From the NCBI RefSeq assembly GCF_013373795.3, contig NZ_CP088022.1, forward strand, positions 2,790,001 to 2,854,000: 64,000 nt of DNA, given 5' to 3'. This document shows, piece after piece, positions 24,864-36,701 of this stretch (the first letter of the stretch is position 1; the number at the start of each line of letters is the position of its first letter). The translations under genes were made by a program, and so were the position numbers. The DNA is from Bradyrhizobium quebecense (GTDB lineage Bacteria; Pseudomonadota; Alphaproteobacteria; Rhizobiales; Xanthobacteraceae). The notes below the pieces were generated by a model. That model was not told the origin of the DNA, ran no database searches, and saw nothing but the letters and a program-made list of their open reading frames with translations.

Positions 24864-25121
24864 ATGATCAAGGCACTTTCCGCTATCACCGTTGCCGCGT
24901 TCATTGCCGCCGCGCTCACCGTTCTGCCGGGCTTTGCGCCGCAGGTCGCGGCCTCCACCCCGCAGCCGCTGGCCAAGAGCGACCGTCTCGACATCCACCC
25001 GGCCGGCAAGGACTGCTCGCAGCAAGCCTGGCCGAATTTCGAGGCCTCGTGCCTGCGCAGCGCCGGCAACAAGACGGTGGTTCGCGAAGCCCGCCTCGTT
25101 ACCGCGGACCGCACGCCGTAG
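24864..25121 (+). CDS. Small secreted protein
   Basis: 85 residues from the ATG at 24864. Signal peptide [20 protein letters not shown] with cleavage near VAA-ST. The mature peptide is about 55 residues with two cysteines ([10 protein letters not shown] and [10 protein letters not shown]), probably one disulphide. Short exported peptides with this CSQQxWP...C pattern are lineage-specific; no function known. It is divergent from coaD. Confidence 0.65.
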   Translation: MIKALSAITVAAFIAAALTVLPGFAPQVAASTPQPLAKSDRLDIHPAGKDCSQQAWPNFEASCLRSAGNKTVVREARLVTADRTP

Positions 25122-25339
25122 GCGCTTTCAAGCCACCTCGACGCCCGTCCATGTGAGGACCACGCGTCCCCAGACCTTTGCCGCTCCGACGCGATCCGAA
25201 CGGAAAATGCCTCGTCAGCCCGGTGTAAGCTCGGGCCGTCACACAAAACCCAATGGTAATTTGCGACGTCCCGTCGCAGACTATCGTCTAAGGCGCCCGA
25301 CCGGATGACCCGGCGGGCGCAAGCCATCGGGGGATTGCC

Positions 25340-27256
25340 GTGACCAGTACGCCCGCCATCGTTTCTTCTGGCCATCCTCCAACCAGCCCGATTCCGTTTG
25401 CCGTCACGCTCGGTGCCCTGGGTGTCGTCTATGGCGACATCGGCACCAGCCCGCTCTACGCCCTGAAGGAAGCCGCCAAGGCCGCCGCCCATGGCGGGCC
25501 ACTTAGCCAAACTGCCGTGCTGGGCACGGTCTCGCTGATCCTGTGGGCGCTGATCCTCATCATTTCAGTCAAATACGCCATGCTGATCCTGCGCGCGGAC
25601 AACCGCGGCGAAGGCGGCATCGTCGCGCTGCTGGCGCTGCTCTCGGCACGCAACGCGGCGCCCGGCACCTGGCGCGCGCATCTGTTGGTTGTCGGCCTGG
25701 TCGGCGCCGCCCTGCTCTATGGCGACGGCGCGATCACGCCGGCCATTTCCGTGCTGTCGGCGATCGAAGGCCTGAAGGTCGACGCGCCCTCGCTGGCGCC
25801 GGCGGTGGTGCCGCTCACCGTCGTGATCCTGATCGGCCTGTTCTTCATGCAGAAGCAGGGCACCGGCTTCATCGGCAAGATCTTCGGCCCGGTGATGCTG
25901 TTCTGGTTCGCCGTGCTCGCGGCGCTGGGCATTCACGGCATCGTCAAGGCGCCCGGCGTGCTGGTCGCACTGAGCCCGTTCTATGCGTTCGATTTCCTGA
26001 TCCATCAGGATTTTCACGTCAGCTTCGCGATCCTCGGTGCCGCGTTCCTCGCCGTCACCGGCGGTGAGGCGATGTATGCCGACATGGGGCATTTCGGCCG
26101 CTTTCCGATCAGGCTCGCCTGGTTCGCCATCTGCCTGCCCGCGCTGGTGCTGAACTATTTCGGCCAGGCCGGCGAGCTGATCAACGACCCGAGCTCGATC
26201 GACAACCCGTTCTTCCAGCTCGCCCCCGGCTGGGCGCATTACCCGCTCGTCCTGCTCGCGACGGTAGCGACCGTGATCGCCTCACAGGCCATCATCTCCG
26301 GTGTGTTCTCGCTGACCCAGCAGTCGATCCAGCTCGGCTTCCTGCCGCGGATGCATATCCACCACACCACGAGCGATGCGATCGGACAGATCTATGTGCC
26401 GCTGGTGAACTGGCTGCTCGCGGCCGCAACGCTCGGCGCCGTGCTCGCCTTCGGCACCTCGGACGCACTCGCCGGCGCCTACGGCATCGCCGTGTCGCTG
26501 TTGATGGCGATCACCACGCTGCTCGCTGCGCTGGTCGCGATCCAGTGGGGCTATTCGCCGATCATCGTGATCGCGGTGAACGGCTTCTTCTTCATCATCG
26601 ACGCGATCTTCTTTGCGGCGAACACCGAGAAACTGCTCGAGGGCGGCTGGTTCCCGCTGCTGCTTGCGGCCGCGGTGGCGTTCCTGATGATGACCTGGCG
26701 CGGCGGCGTCAAGCTGGTCGAAAGGGCGCGCGGCAAGCTGCGCCAGCCCGAGGAGGATCTGATCGAGACCGCGGTCAACAAGTGCAGCGCCCGCCTGCCC
26801 GGCACCGCCGTGTTCCTGGCCTCGGCCCCCAACGGGGTGCCGCTCGCGCTGACCCAGTTCGTCAAGCACAATCACGTGCTGCATCAGCGCGTGCTGTTGG
26901 TCACCGTGCAGATCGAGGAGCGGCCGCGGATTCCCGAAGAGGAACGCGCCGACGTCAACGAGATCAGCCCGGGCATCACCCGGATCATCCTGCACTACGG
27001 CTTCATGCAGTACCCGACGATCTACGAAGGGCTGCAGCTCGCCTGCCGGCAGGGCAAGCTGCCCGGCATCGATCTCTCCGACGTGACCTACTACATCGGC
27101 CGTGAAACCATCATCCCGCGCGAGGACGTCCCGGGCATGTGGGTGTGGCGTGAATCGCTGTTCGCCTTCCTGCAGCGCAACGCCGAGCGGTCGGCGGCGT
27201 TCTTCGGCGTGCCGACCGGTCAGGTCGTGGAGTTCGGCACCGAGATCGAGATTTGA
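25340..27256 (+). CDS. kup: Kup-family potassium transporter
   Basis: 638 residues from the GTG at 25340, which follows GGGGGATT. Kup proteins take up K+ with H+ across the inner membrane. Marks are the N-terminal LGVVYGDIGTSPLYALKEA, GDGAITPAISVLSAIEG, a chain of about twelve membrane segments to residue 450, GGEAMYADMGHFGR and a cytoplasmic C-terminal domain of about 180 residues ending VVEFGTEIEI. Length and motifs are complete. It stands alone, followed by a palindromic repeat. Confidence 0.95.
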   Translation: MTSTPAIVSSGHPPTSPIPFAVTLGALGVVYGDIGTSPLYALKEAAKAAAHGGPLSQTAVLGTVSLILWALILIISVKYAMLILRADNRGEGGIVALLALLSARNAAPGTWRAHLLVVGLVGAALLYGDGAITPAISVLSAIEGLKVDAPSLAPAVVPLTVVILIGLFFMQKQGTGFIGKIFGPVMLFWFAVLAALGIHGIVKAPGVLVALSPFYAFDFLIHQDFHVSFAILGAAFLAVTGGEAMYADMGHFGRFPIRLAWFAICLPALVLNYFGQAGELINDPSSIDNPFFQLAPGWAHYPLVLLATVATVIASQAIISGVFSLTQQSIQLGFLPRMHIHHTTSDAIGQIYVPLVNWLLAAATLGAVLAFGTSDALAGAYGIAVSLLMAITTLLAALVAIQWGYSPIIVIAVNGFFFIIDAIFFAANTEKLLEGGWFPLLLAAAVAFLMMTWRGGVKLVERARGKLRQPEEDLIETAVNKCSARLPGTAVFLASAPNGVPLALTQFVKHNHVLHQRVLLVTVQIEERPRIPEEERADVNEISPGITRIILHYGFMQYPTIYEGLQLACRQGKLPGIDLSDVTYYIGRETIIPREDVPGMWVWRESLFAFLQRNAERSAAFFGVPTGQVVEFGTEIEI

Positions 27257-27269
27257 TCTCACCATCTGC

Positions 27270-27359
27270 GTAGCTCGGATGCAGCGAAGCGTAATCCGGG
27301 ACAAACGAAACCCCATATCGCAAGAACCCCGGATTTCGCTTCGCTGCATCCGGGCTACG
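27270..27359. repeat. Palindromic intergenic repeat after kup
   Basis: GTAGCTCGGATGCAGCGAAG at the left and the near-complementary CTTCGCTGCATCCGGGCTAC at the right form a long imperfect stem around about 25 bases. The same family (GTAGCCCGGATG...GCGTAATCCGGG) recurs at 27790, 40281, 40817 and 42618 in whole or part. It may serve as the kup terminator. Confidence 0.75.
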
Positions 27360-27529
27360 ATATCCGACAATGTCAGACGATCCGCCCCTCCAGTTGAAGC
27401 CAGGGCTGTCGGTCTCGATCGACCAGGCGCAGGCGATCGTTAGCCGCGTCTAGCCTGGATGATGCCAACGGGCACGCGCAAACACGTGCACGGTGACGGG
27501 TTCTCCACGCAATGCTTCAGTACGAAAAC

Positions 27530-27739
27530 TCAGCAAAAGTAACGCGCTATCTCTTTGACGATTTTTGTATCGACCTCGCTCATCGATCGAGACCGCGCGG
27601 CCTCCAGCTTAGCCAAGATGCCTTTGGCCGGTACACTGTTCGTAGCAACCAGTGAAAACAGGTGAGCCTTCGCGGCTTGATCCGACACGTAGGTGTCGAT
27701 CAACTGTCGGAGGTGCGAACGCAAATCATCGACGGTCAT
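27530..27739 (-). CDS. Hypothetical 69-residue protein
   Basis: Starts at the ATG at 27739 (MTVDDLRSHLRQLIDTYVSD); the upstream extension of the frame overlaps a repeat and is not protein-like. Helical and charged, without signal peptide or membrane segment (AKAHLFSLVATNSVPAKGIL, LEAARSRSMSEVDTKIVKEI). Function unknown. Confidence 0.6.
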   Translation of the reverse strand: MTVDDLRSHLRQLIDTYVSDQAAKAHLFSLVATNSVPAKGILAKLEAARSRSMSEVDTKIVKEIARYFC

Positions 27740-27789
27740 TCGGACCAAACATGGCAACAGCGGGCGGAGCGCATGCGGACCCAAGTCTT

Positions 27790-27821
27790 GTAGCCCGGAT
27801 GGACCGAAGCGCAATCCGGGA
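27790..27821. repeat. Half-copy of the GTAGCCCGGATG repeat
   Basis: GTAGCCCGGATGGACCGAAG followed by CGCAATCCGGGA, the left arm of the family seen whole at 27270-27359. No matching right arm is close by. Confidence 0.5.
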
Positions 27822-27900
27822 TAGGCGACACCCTTACGGCAAGACACCGCAAAACGGATGCGCTGGCGGTCTCACCAGAGACCTCGGGGATTCGGACAGT

Positions 27901-28092
27901 CTATTCGCCCGCCGCGAGACGACGAACGCCGGATGCGGTCAGACCGAGTTCACCGAGCCGTCTGACCGCGTAGCCGAGACCGACCAAGCGCTCCCCGTGC
28001 AACTGGGGAATCTCCCGTTGCGCTTCGCCCTTGCCGACCTCGACCAGGGAGGCGAACTCGTCCGAACTGAGGGCTTGGGGATCATCCGTCAT
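27901..28092 (-). CDS. Hypothetical 63-residue protein, coupled to transglutaminase gene
   Basis: MTDDPQALSSDEFASLVEVG, then a helical stretch ending GELGLTASGVRRLAAGE. Its ATG overlaps the TGA of the preceding transglutaminase gene (ATGA at 28089-28092), so it is translated in the same operon. It resembles small winged-helix-like or helix-turn-helix peptides in its C-terminal LGLTASGVRRL, but this is weak. Function unknown. Confidence 0.65.
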   Translation of the reverse strand: MTDDPQALSSDEFASLVEVGKGEAQREIPQLHGERLVGLGYAVRRLGELGLTASGVRRLAAGE

Positions 28093-28898
28093 GACGCGGC
28101 CTCGTCGGTCCAGACCTTGAACGAAATCAGCGTGTTTGGCCCAAACGTCTGGGTGATCGGAACGTCGGAGGCATCCCGTCCCTGTGCGATCAGAACCCGG
28201 CCGATCCTTGGCACGTTGTTGCGCGGATCGAACATATGCCAGCGGCCGCCGATATAGGCCTCGAACCAGCCGGCGAAATCACCAGCCGCCCAAGGCAGCG
28301 GGGTGCCGATGTCGCTGAGATAGCCGGTGCAATAGCGCGCCGGAATGTTCATGCAGCGGCAGAAGGCAATAGCCAGATGCGCGTAGTCGCGGCACACGCC
28401 CTTGCCTTCGTCGAAGACCTCCCACGCCGTCTTGGTGGCGCGGGCGTGCTCGTAGCCGAAAGCGATGTGGCGATGGACGAAGTCGCAAATGGCCTGGACC
28501 CGCGGCCAGCCCGGCGGTGTGCCCTCGAACAGCTTCCATGCGATTTCTGAAAGCCGGTCGGTCTCGCAATAGCGGCTGCCCAGCAGATAGACCAGCGTGT
28601 CCGCCGGCAAGTCCTCGACCGCGTGCTGGCCGGCCGAAGCAAACACCGGATCAGGCTCGCCGCTGTCGCGCACGACGCCATCGGCCGCCAGCCGCATCGG
28701 ACCGGCCGGCGCGACGATACGGCTGCACCAATTGCCGAATCCGTCACGGTACGGCGTGATCGGCACCGCGGGGGTGGTGGTCAGGTGGTCAGGGACGATG
28801 ATATCGGACGCGCGCGTGAAATGCGTGCCGAGCACCATGATCATGGGCGTCGGCTGGGGGAACTCGTAGTGCATTTCGAATCCGACGCGAAGCTTCAT
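28089..28898 (-). CDS. Transglutaminase-like cysteine protease family protein
   Basis: 269 residues from the ATG at 28898 (MKLRVGFEMHYEFPQPTPMI); an ATG at 28931 would add 11 residues. The N-terminal bacterial transglutaminase-associated domain (about 1-110) is followed by a transglutaminase core with the catalytic triad visible as GVCRDYAHLAIAF (Cys) and WHMFDPRN (His, Asp). Proteins of this architecture are thought to act as proteases or amidases in the cytoplasm. The 63-residue gene downstream overlaps by four bases. Confidence 0.88.
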   Translation of the reverse strand: MKLRVGFEMHYEFPQPTPMIMVLGTHFTRASDIIVPDHLTTTPAVPITPYRDGFGNWCSRIVAPAGPMRLAADGVVRDSGEPDPVFASAGQHAVEDLPADTLVYLLGSRYCETDRLSEIAWKLFEGTPPGWPRVQAICDFVHRHIAFGYEHARATKTAWEVFDEGKGVCRDYAHLAIAFCRCMNIPARYCTGYLSDIGTPLPWAAGDFAGWFEAYIGGRWHMFDPRNNVPRIGRVLIAQGRDASDVPITQTFGPNTLISFKVWTDEAAS

Positions 28899-29159
28899 TC
28901 GAAATACATTCCCTGTTTGTGCTACCGACATGGCGACGATGCGGTCGAATACAAGGTACGATCGGCCTGATCGGACAAATACCCGCATCGCGCGAGAAAG
29001 TGCTGGCTATTCGCTGCAATCGCGCGCAGGAACGACGACGCTTGCCGGCTGGCGCGGCTTGCCAGCGCGAAGCGAACCCGACCAATGTTCCGGTCGGATG
29101 GTTGAATGCCTCCTCCGTGCGTTCAGGACAGCTTCGAACGCACTCACCGAAAGACCTTC

Positions 29160-29339
29160 ATGCAAAATCTCTCGCCTCGTCACGTCAAGACCGAAGAGTC
29201 CGTGCGCCTCGGCGTGACTTCCGGTTGGTATTCCACAAAAGTCAGCGGAACATTCGTGACCGGCCCGCATGACACCGAAGCCGATTGCCTGCGCAAGATC
29301 GCCGAGATCAATCCTCCCCCGCCCAGGAAGAAGAAGTAA
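29160..29339 (+). CDS. Hypothetical 59-residue protein
   Basis: ATG at 29160 (MQNLSPRHVKTEESVRLGVT), ending in a proline run and three lysines (INPPPPRKKK). The frame could start 18 codons earlier, at 29106. Mixed beta-like composition (SGWYSTKVSGTFVTGPHDTE). The ending is followed by short spacing to another small gene at 29401. No function. Confidence 0.55.
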   Translation: MQNLSPRHVKTEESVRLGVTSGWYSTKVSGTFVTGPHDTEADCLRKIAEINPPPPRKKK

Positions 29340-29400
29340 CTCCTGCGCGACCAGATTGGGCGCGCTCGCAAGCGGGCCAACCAAGACGCATATCGGCAAG

Positions 29401-29592
29401 ATGGCCAAACAAACCCGCGTTCGCCTCCTGGAGGTTATCGTGAGTGCGCAGAAAGAGCCCACTCGCTGGAAATGGCATGTTTCCGAAGGCGGTTTGGAGC
29501 TCGTGCACGGCTACGCGACGTCACGCGAAACAGCGCAACGGGACGGCGATAGCGTTCTGTTCGCAATGCTGTCTGTCCCCCAGGCGCCCTGA
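29401..29592 (+). CDS. Hypothetical 63-residue protein
   Basis: ATG at 29401 (MAKQTRVRLLEVIVSAQKEP); an internal GTG start at 29440 is possible. The middle (RWKWHVSEGGLELVHGYATS, then RETAQRDGDSVLFAML) has the beta-beta-alpha look of small stand-alone domains with an aromatic strand and a Glu/Arg helix. Follows the 59-residue gene by 61 bases. No function. Confidence 0.55.
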   Translation: MAKQTRVRLLEVIVSAQKEPTRWKWHVSEGGLELVHGYATSRETAQRDGDSVLFAMLSVPQAP

Positions 29593-29750
29593 ACGGGTCG
29601 CCCTTCGAACATCGACGCAAGGTCTCGAAGCCCGCCGAAACGACCCCGGGGCGCAGCCCTGCATGCCCGAGCAATCCGGCACCAGTCAACCTGGCGGGGC
29701 GTGGCGCCCAACCTCGAGCCGCATGCAACGAACCACGTTCGGGAACGGCT

Positions 29751-32480
<2,730 letters not shown>

Positions 32481-32694
32481 AGGGGAAATCCGGTCAGTTC
32501 TGCTGGGGAATCATATAGACCATCGGAGGCCTGATAACCACCCTTGCGCGGCTCCGGCAAGCCGTTTTTCCCTTCGTTTTTTCATGCACTTACGGGTTTG
32601 TTTGCGGCTTCGGTCGCGGCCCGGTCCGGGAAGCGAATTGTGAGCGGCGAATTGCGAATGGAACGCGGGTTCCCCCTTCGCGATTTCGCTTCCC

Positions 32695-33093
32695 TCAGTG
32701 CCCGAACACCACTGCGTGCATGATCCGCCCGGGCATGAAGGTGAACAGGCCGGCAATCACCAGCGCGCCGAAGAAAATGCCGATCATCGTGAACTTGTGG
32801 CGGCGGACGTTGTGGCTCCGCGCGGCCGTCACGCCGAGCACCAGCATGACTAGCGAGAAGATCGACAGCAGGTGGATCGGGCTCCACGGGCCCACCATCT
32901 GGATCTGATGGATCCAGAACGAGCTCCCGGCGACCACCAGCATCAGGATCACCCAGATCCAGCCCAGCGTCCGGTGCGGCAGCGTGCCCTTCGGTGCGGC
33001 GAGTTGGATGGAGCCGAGCACGAAGGCAGCCATCGCGGCAAAGGCATGGAGCGGGATCGCAGGCGCAGCGTCGAGTAGTGGCGCGAGGCTCAT
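32695..33093 (-). CDS. DUF2306-type membrane protein
   Basis: 132 residues from the ATG at 33093 (MSLAPLLDAAPAIPLHAFAA). Four hydrophobic segments, the HRTLGWIWVILMLVVAGSSF segment, HLLSIFSLVMLVLGVTAARS and a basic loop HNVRRHKFTM fit the DUF2306 family of small four-helix membrane proteins, some of which carry histidines suggestive of haem or metal binding. A sigma-70 promoter with an embedded palindrome lies 50-85 bases upstream, implying regulation by a dedicated repressor. Confidence 0.75.
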   Translation of the reverse strand: MSLAPLLDAAPAIPLHAFAAMAAFVLGSIQLAAPKGTLPHRTLGWIWVILMLVVAGSSFWIHQIQMVGPWSPIHLLSIFSLVMLVLGVTAARSHNVRRHKFTMIGIFFGALVIAGLFTFMPGRIMHAVVFGH

Positions 33094-33141
33094 GATGGCA
33101 GCCCTCGAGTGAAGCTCACGGCCAGACGTCGCTCGCCGCAG

Positions 33142-33177
33142 GCCAATGTAAATATCATTCACATTAGCCTGTGTCAA
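33142..33177 (-). promoter_or_regulatory. Promoter with embedded operator palindrome, DUF2306 gene
   Basis: On the minus strand, TTGACA (33172-33177), 17 bases, then TATTTA (33149-33154). Over the spacer and -10 lies a palindrome with arms GCTAATGT and ACATTGGC (plus-strand 33142-33149 and 33161-33168, one mismatch). A repressor bound here would block RNA polymerase. The form suits TetR- or GntR-type factors; no such gene is adjacent. Confidence 0.6.
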
Positions 33178-33349
33178 AGTCGAGGGAACTTGCACGATCC
33201 ACTGGATGTTAGTTGAATATGATCAGATGGATATGAAGTTATCCTCATAATCCACACAAGGACCTATCCTCGCGCGTCATACCGCCGCTCCGGGAAATGA
33301 ATCTTCACGGAACGGCGTCTGACGAGATCGCGGAAACCGCGACATGCGG

Positions 33350-33844
33350 TCAGAACGGGATGTCGTCGTCCATGTCGCTGTTGCGGCTGCCGCCGCCGGC
33401 GGCGACCGCACGGCGCGGCGCCGAGCTGACCGGACCGGACGAACCGAAATCGCTGCCGCCGCCATCATCGGCGAAGCTGCCGCCTCCGCCGCCCCGCCCG
33501 TCGAGCATGGTGAGGTTGGAGTTGAAGCCCTGCAGCACGACCTCGGTCGAGTACTTCTCGACGCCGCTCTGGTCGGTCCATTTGCGGGTCTGCAACTGAC
33601 CCTCGATGTACACCTTGGCGCCCTTCTTCAGGTACTGCTCGGCGACCTTGCAGAGGCCCTCGTTGAAGATCACGACGCGGTGCCACTCGGTCTTTTCCTT
33701 GCGCTCGCCGGTGCCCTTGTCGCGCCAGGTTTCCGAGGTGGCGATGGAAAGATTGGCGATCGGACGACCGTCCTGCGTCCGCCGGATCTCCGGATCCTTG
33801 CCGAGGTTTCCAACCAGGATCACCTTGTTCACGCTTCCTGCCAT
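33350..33844 (-). CDS. ssb: Single-stranded DNA-binding protein
   Basis: 164 residues from the ATG at 33844 ([20 protein letters not shown]); the frame extends further but this start fits the family. An OB fold (about 1-110; [38 protein letters not shown]) is followed by a Gly-rich linker and the acidic tip DMDDDIPF that recruits repair and replication proteins. A LexA box lies 167 bases upstream (34011-34025), so SOS control is likely. uvrA, its usual divergent neighbour, lies beyond three porin genes. Confidence 0.96.
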   Translation of the reverse strand: MAGSVNKVILVGNLGKDPEIRRTQDGRPIANLSIATSETWRDKGTGERKEKTEWHRVVIFNEGLCKVAEQYLKKGAKVYIEGQLQTRKWTDQSGVEKYSTEVVLQGFNSNLTMLDGRGGGGGSFADDGGGSDFGSSGPVSSAPRRAVAAGGGSRNSDMDDDIPF

Positions 33845-33970
33845 CGCATCATCTCCACTCAAACCGGGCGCCGGGCATCGGCCGCCACTCTCAACCATCG
33901 CCACTTACTTGCAGGCGCCGCGAATGACCTATACGGCGGGTGCCGGCTCGACGCCTTCGCCGTCGCGCGG

Positions 33971-33979
33971 TTATCCACG
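33971..33979 (+). promoter_or_regulatory. Near-consensus DnaA box upstream of ssb
   Basis: TTATCCACG, one base off TTATNCACA. A single site, so it may be chance, but it lies in the ssb promoter region. Confidence 0.25.
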
Positions 33980-34010
33980 ATTATCGAGATATAGCACCGC
34001 AGCCGACACC

Positions 34011-34025
34011 GTTCCAGTTTTGTTC
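34011..34025 (+). promoter_or_regulatory. LexA (SOS) box of ssb
   Basis: GTTC (34011-34014), seven bases, GTTC (34022-34025): the direct-repeat operator of alphaproteobacterial LexA. It lies 167 bases before the ssb start. A second perfect box lies before uvrA. Confidence 0.7.
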
Positions 34026-34288
34026 GCCGCAACCAGCCGTAGAAGCGACCGATGGCGACGACGCGGCCGCCGATTTCGGTCCCGGTCACCGGCGGGCTCC
34101 GGCGCCTCACGAAAATGTAAGTTAAATCAATGCCTTGCATTGTCGACACTTCTTCCGCGAGTGTTGCATTTGGGAGACGGCGTTTCCGGTTGAATCAGCG
34201 TATAGCTACCAGTTATCAGACGGGCGCTCGCGTCTGAGATCGCGCTTCGGGACCTTTGGAAGCCGATCGGGAAGCTGGGGGTTTGATA

Positions 34289-35035
34289 ATGAAGAAGTTT
34301 TTGCTCGCTACGGTTGCCCTGATTGCGTTCGCTGCGCCGGCCGCGGCCGCCGACCTCGCTGCGCGCCCCTACACCAAGGCGCCGCCGCCGATGATTGCCG
34401 CCGTCTATGACTGGAGCGGCTTCTACATCGGCGCCAACGGCGGCTGGGGCTCGAGCCACAATTGCTGGGACCAGGTCCCGGGCGGCATCCTGCTCGGCTC
34501 GGATGGTTGCCATGATGCGACTGGCGGCGTTGCCGGTGGCCAGATCGGCTATCGCTGGCAGGCCGGCGCCTGGGTGTTCGGCCTCGAAGCGCAGGGCGAC
34601 TGGGCTGACCTGAAGGGCAGCAACAACAGCGCGATCTTCCCGGGTCTCTTCACCAACCAGAGCAAGATCGACGCGTTCGGCCTGTTCACCGGCCAGATCG
34701 GCTACGCCGTCAACAACGTGCTGCTCTACGCCAAGGGCGGTGCGGCGCTGACCGACAACCGCTTCAGCACCTACTTCACGCCGACCGGCGTCCTCGCCGG
34801 CAGCACCAGCGACACCCGCTGGGGCGGCACCATCGGCGCCGGCATCGAAGTCGGCTTCGCGCCGAACTGGACCGCCGGTGTCGAATACGACCACCTGTTC
34901 ATGCAGGACAAGACCTACAACCTCACCACCCCGACCGGCGCGCTGTTCAGCAGCATCCGCGATCGCCAGGACGTCGACCTCGTCACCGTCCGCGTGAACT
35001 ACAAGTGGGGCGGCCCGGTGGTTCCGCGCTACTGA
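34289..35035 (+). CDS. Omp31-like outer-membrane beta-barrel protein, copy 1
   Basis: 248 residues from the ATG at 34289 behind GGGGG. A signal peptide (MKKFLLATVALIAFAAPAAA, cleavage near AAA-DL) leads to LAARPYTKAPPP and the YDWSGFYIGANGGWGSS block that opens the rhizobial Omp25/Omp31 family. Amphipathic strands continue to the terminal VNYKWGGPVVPRY, ending in Tyr as outer-membrane barrels do. Two cysteines (NCWDQ and GCHDA) may form a loop disulphide. A terminator follows; a decayed relative and another intact one lie downstream. Confidence 0.88.
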   Translation: MKKFLLATVALIAFAAPAAAADLAARPYTKAPPPMIAAVYDWSGFYIGANGGWGSSHNCWDQVPGGILLGSDGCHDATGGVAGGQIGYRWQAGAWVFGLEAQGDWADLKGSNNSAIFPGLFTNQSKIDAFGLFTGQIGYAVNNVLLYAKGGAALTDNRFSTYFTPTGVLAGSTSDTRWGGTIGAGIEVGFAPNWTAGVEYDHLFMQDKTYNLTTPTGALFSSIRDRQDVDLVTVRVNYKWGGPVVPRY

Positions 35036-35064
35036 TCGAGCGACACTGATTTGATCCAAACGTA

Positions 35065-35090
35065 AGGGCCGGCCTCGCGCCGGCCTTTTT
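35065..35090 (+). terminator. Terminator after porin copy 1
   Basis: GGCCGGC (35067-35073) / GCCGGCC (35079-35085) followed by five T. A nearly identical hairpin ends copy 3. Confidence 0.85.
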
Positions 35091-35103
35091 GTTTGCCTGG
35101 TCG

Positions 35104-35735
35104 GCTCGTTTGCGTGGTCGGTGCGCTTCCCAGGGCGGCGGCGGCTGGGGCACCAGCAACGAGACCTATCTCGGCGCACCGAACGATGCGGCATTCATCG
35201 GCACCCAAACCTCCAACACCAGCGGCGGCTTTGTCGGCGGCGTGATCGGCTACAATGTCCAGACCGGCCCCGTCGTGTTCGGCGTCGAGGGCGACTATCA
35301 TTGGTCCGCCGTCACCGGCCGCTTGTCGGAGCGCCGAGCGTGCTCGACAGCTACTACACCGAGTTGCGCAGCTTCGGCGACATCAAGGGCCGGCTCGGCT
35401 ACGCCGACGGCGCCACGCTGTGGTTCGTCAACGGCGGCGCCGCGGTCGGCGACATCCTGCACCGCTACAACGCCGGGCTCGCGCCGCCCTCGGTCTTGGC
35501 CAGCGACACGCGCTGGGGTTGGACCGCCGGCGACGGTGTCGAATACATGTTCGCCGCCAACTGGTCGGCCAAGCTCGAGTACAACTACATCGATCTCGGC
35601 AAGGTCGCGCCGATCCAGTACACGCCCGCGATCAACGATCGCTCGGAGTGGAAGGACACGTTCCACACCGTCAAGCTCGGCATCAATTACCACTTCAACA
35701 CGACGAGCCCGGTCATATCAGCGAAAATGCTGAGC
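35104..35735 (+). pseudogene. Decayed Omp31-like barrel gene, copy 2
   Basis: Barrel protein sequence is readable in two frames: first GGGWGTSNETYLGAPNDAAF ... GFVGGVIGYNVQTGPVVFGV up to about 35325, then, shifted, SVLDSYYTELRSFGDIKGRL ... VEYMFAANWSAKLEYNYIDL and VKLGINYHFN. The signal peptide and first strand are absent, one frameshift (or small indel) falls near 35325-35340, and the C-terminus runs past the expected Tyr/Phe ending. The piece starts within 20 bases of the copy 1 terminator, as if the 5' end was deleted. Its own terminator survives. Confidence 0.8.
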
Positions 35736-35775
35736 TACCCGCAGTCGCGCGCCGCACCTGCACAGCGAACACAAG

Positions 35776-35798
35776 AGCCGGCACTGCGCCGGCTTTTT
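35776..35798 (+). terminator. Terminator after the porin pseudogene
   Basis: AGCCGGC (35776-35782) / GCCGGCT (35788-35794) followed by five T. Confidence 0.8.
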
Positions 35799-35963
35799 CG
35801 TTGCGAGCAAGGCGCGCCTCGCGCGGGCCGTTTTCCGTGCATTGTGGTTTCACGGATACACAACTTCCAAGATTTCTATGTAGAAACACCTGATCGTCAC
35901 ACGACACTGCTGTGACGTTCCCTTCAATATTTGAAGGGACAACAAGAAAATGGGACTGGGACT

Positions 35964-36629
35964 TTGAAAATCAGGAATGTTTTGCTGGCATCGGCCGGCA
36001 TGTTTGCCCTCAGCGCAATTGCACCGGCAATGGCCGCCGATATGGCGGCCCGCGCGCCTTACGTGAAGGCGCCGCCGCCGGCCGCGATCTACAACTGGAC
36101 CGGCTTCTACATCGGCGGATTCGGTGGCTATGCCAGCGAGGAATCCGGCAACCCGAAGATGGAAGGCGGCTTCGCCGGCGGCACCATCGGCTACAACTGG
36201 CAGGCCGGTAACATCGTGTACGGCCTCGAGGCCGACGGCGCCTGGGCTGACGTCGACGCTTCGGTGAGCACGCTCGGCGTCACCGTGAAGAGCAAGGTCG
36301 ACGCGCTCGGCACCGCGCGCGGCCGCATCGGCTTCGCCGTCGACAAGGTGCTGTTCTATGGCACCGGCGGCTACGCCTGGGTCGACAACAAGATCAGCGT
36401 CAGCGCGCTCGGCGTGACCGCTTCGCAGAGCAACTTCCACTCCGGCTGGACCGTCGGCGCCGGCATCGAGGCGTTCATCGCGCCGCAGTGGTCGGTCAAG
36501 GGCGAGTACCTGTATCGCAGCCTCGGCAGCGAGACCTACTTCGGCGTTCCCTCCCCCGACCTCAACCTGCACAGCGTCCAGTTCGGCGTGAACTATCACT
36601 TCGGCGGCCCGATCGTCGCCAAGTACTAA
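35964..36629 (+). CDS. Omp31-like outer-membrane beta-barrel protein, copy 3
   Basis: 221 residues from a TTG at 35964 (MKIRNVLLASAGMFALSAIA after initiation), with GGGACTGGGAC just before it; an upstream TTG at 35931 is possible. Signal peptide cleavage near AMA-AD. The barrel begins MAARAPYVKAPPP and YNWTGFYIGGFGGYAS and ends VNYHFGGPIVAKY. It is shorter than copy 1 and clearly paralogous. Family members are abundant outer-membrane proteins of unknown transport role in Brucella and rhizobia. A terminator follows. Confidence 0.85.
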   Translation: MKIRNVLLASAGMFALSAIAPAMAADMAARAPYVKAPPPAAIYNWTGFYIGGFGGYASEESGNPKMEGGFAGGTIGYNWQAGNIVYGLEADGAWADVDASVSTLGVTVKSKVDALGTARGRIGFAVDKVLFYGTGGYAWVDNKISVSALGVTASQSNFHSGWTVGAGIEAFIAPQWSVKGEYLYRSLGSETYFGVPSPDLNLHSVQFGVNYHFGGPIVAKY

Positions 36630-36667
36630 GCCAAGCACTGAGATCGATCTGCGATCAGATCGCACGG

Positions 36668-36697
36668 AAAGGCCGGCCTCACGCCGGCCTTTTTGCG
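36668..36697 (+). terminator. Terminator after porin copy 3
   Basis: AAAGGCCGGC (36668-36677) / GCCGGCCTTT (36683-36692) followed by further T. Same hairpin family as at 35065. Confidence 0.88.
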
Positions 36698-36701
36698 TCA
36701 G

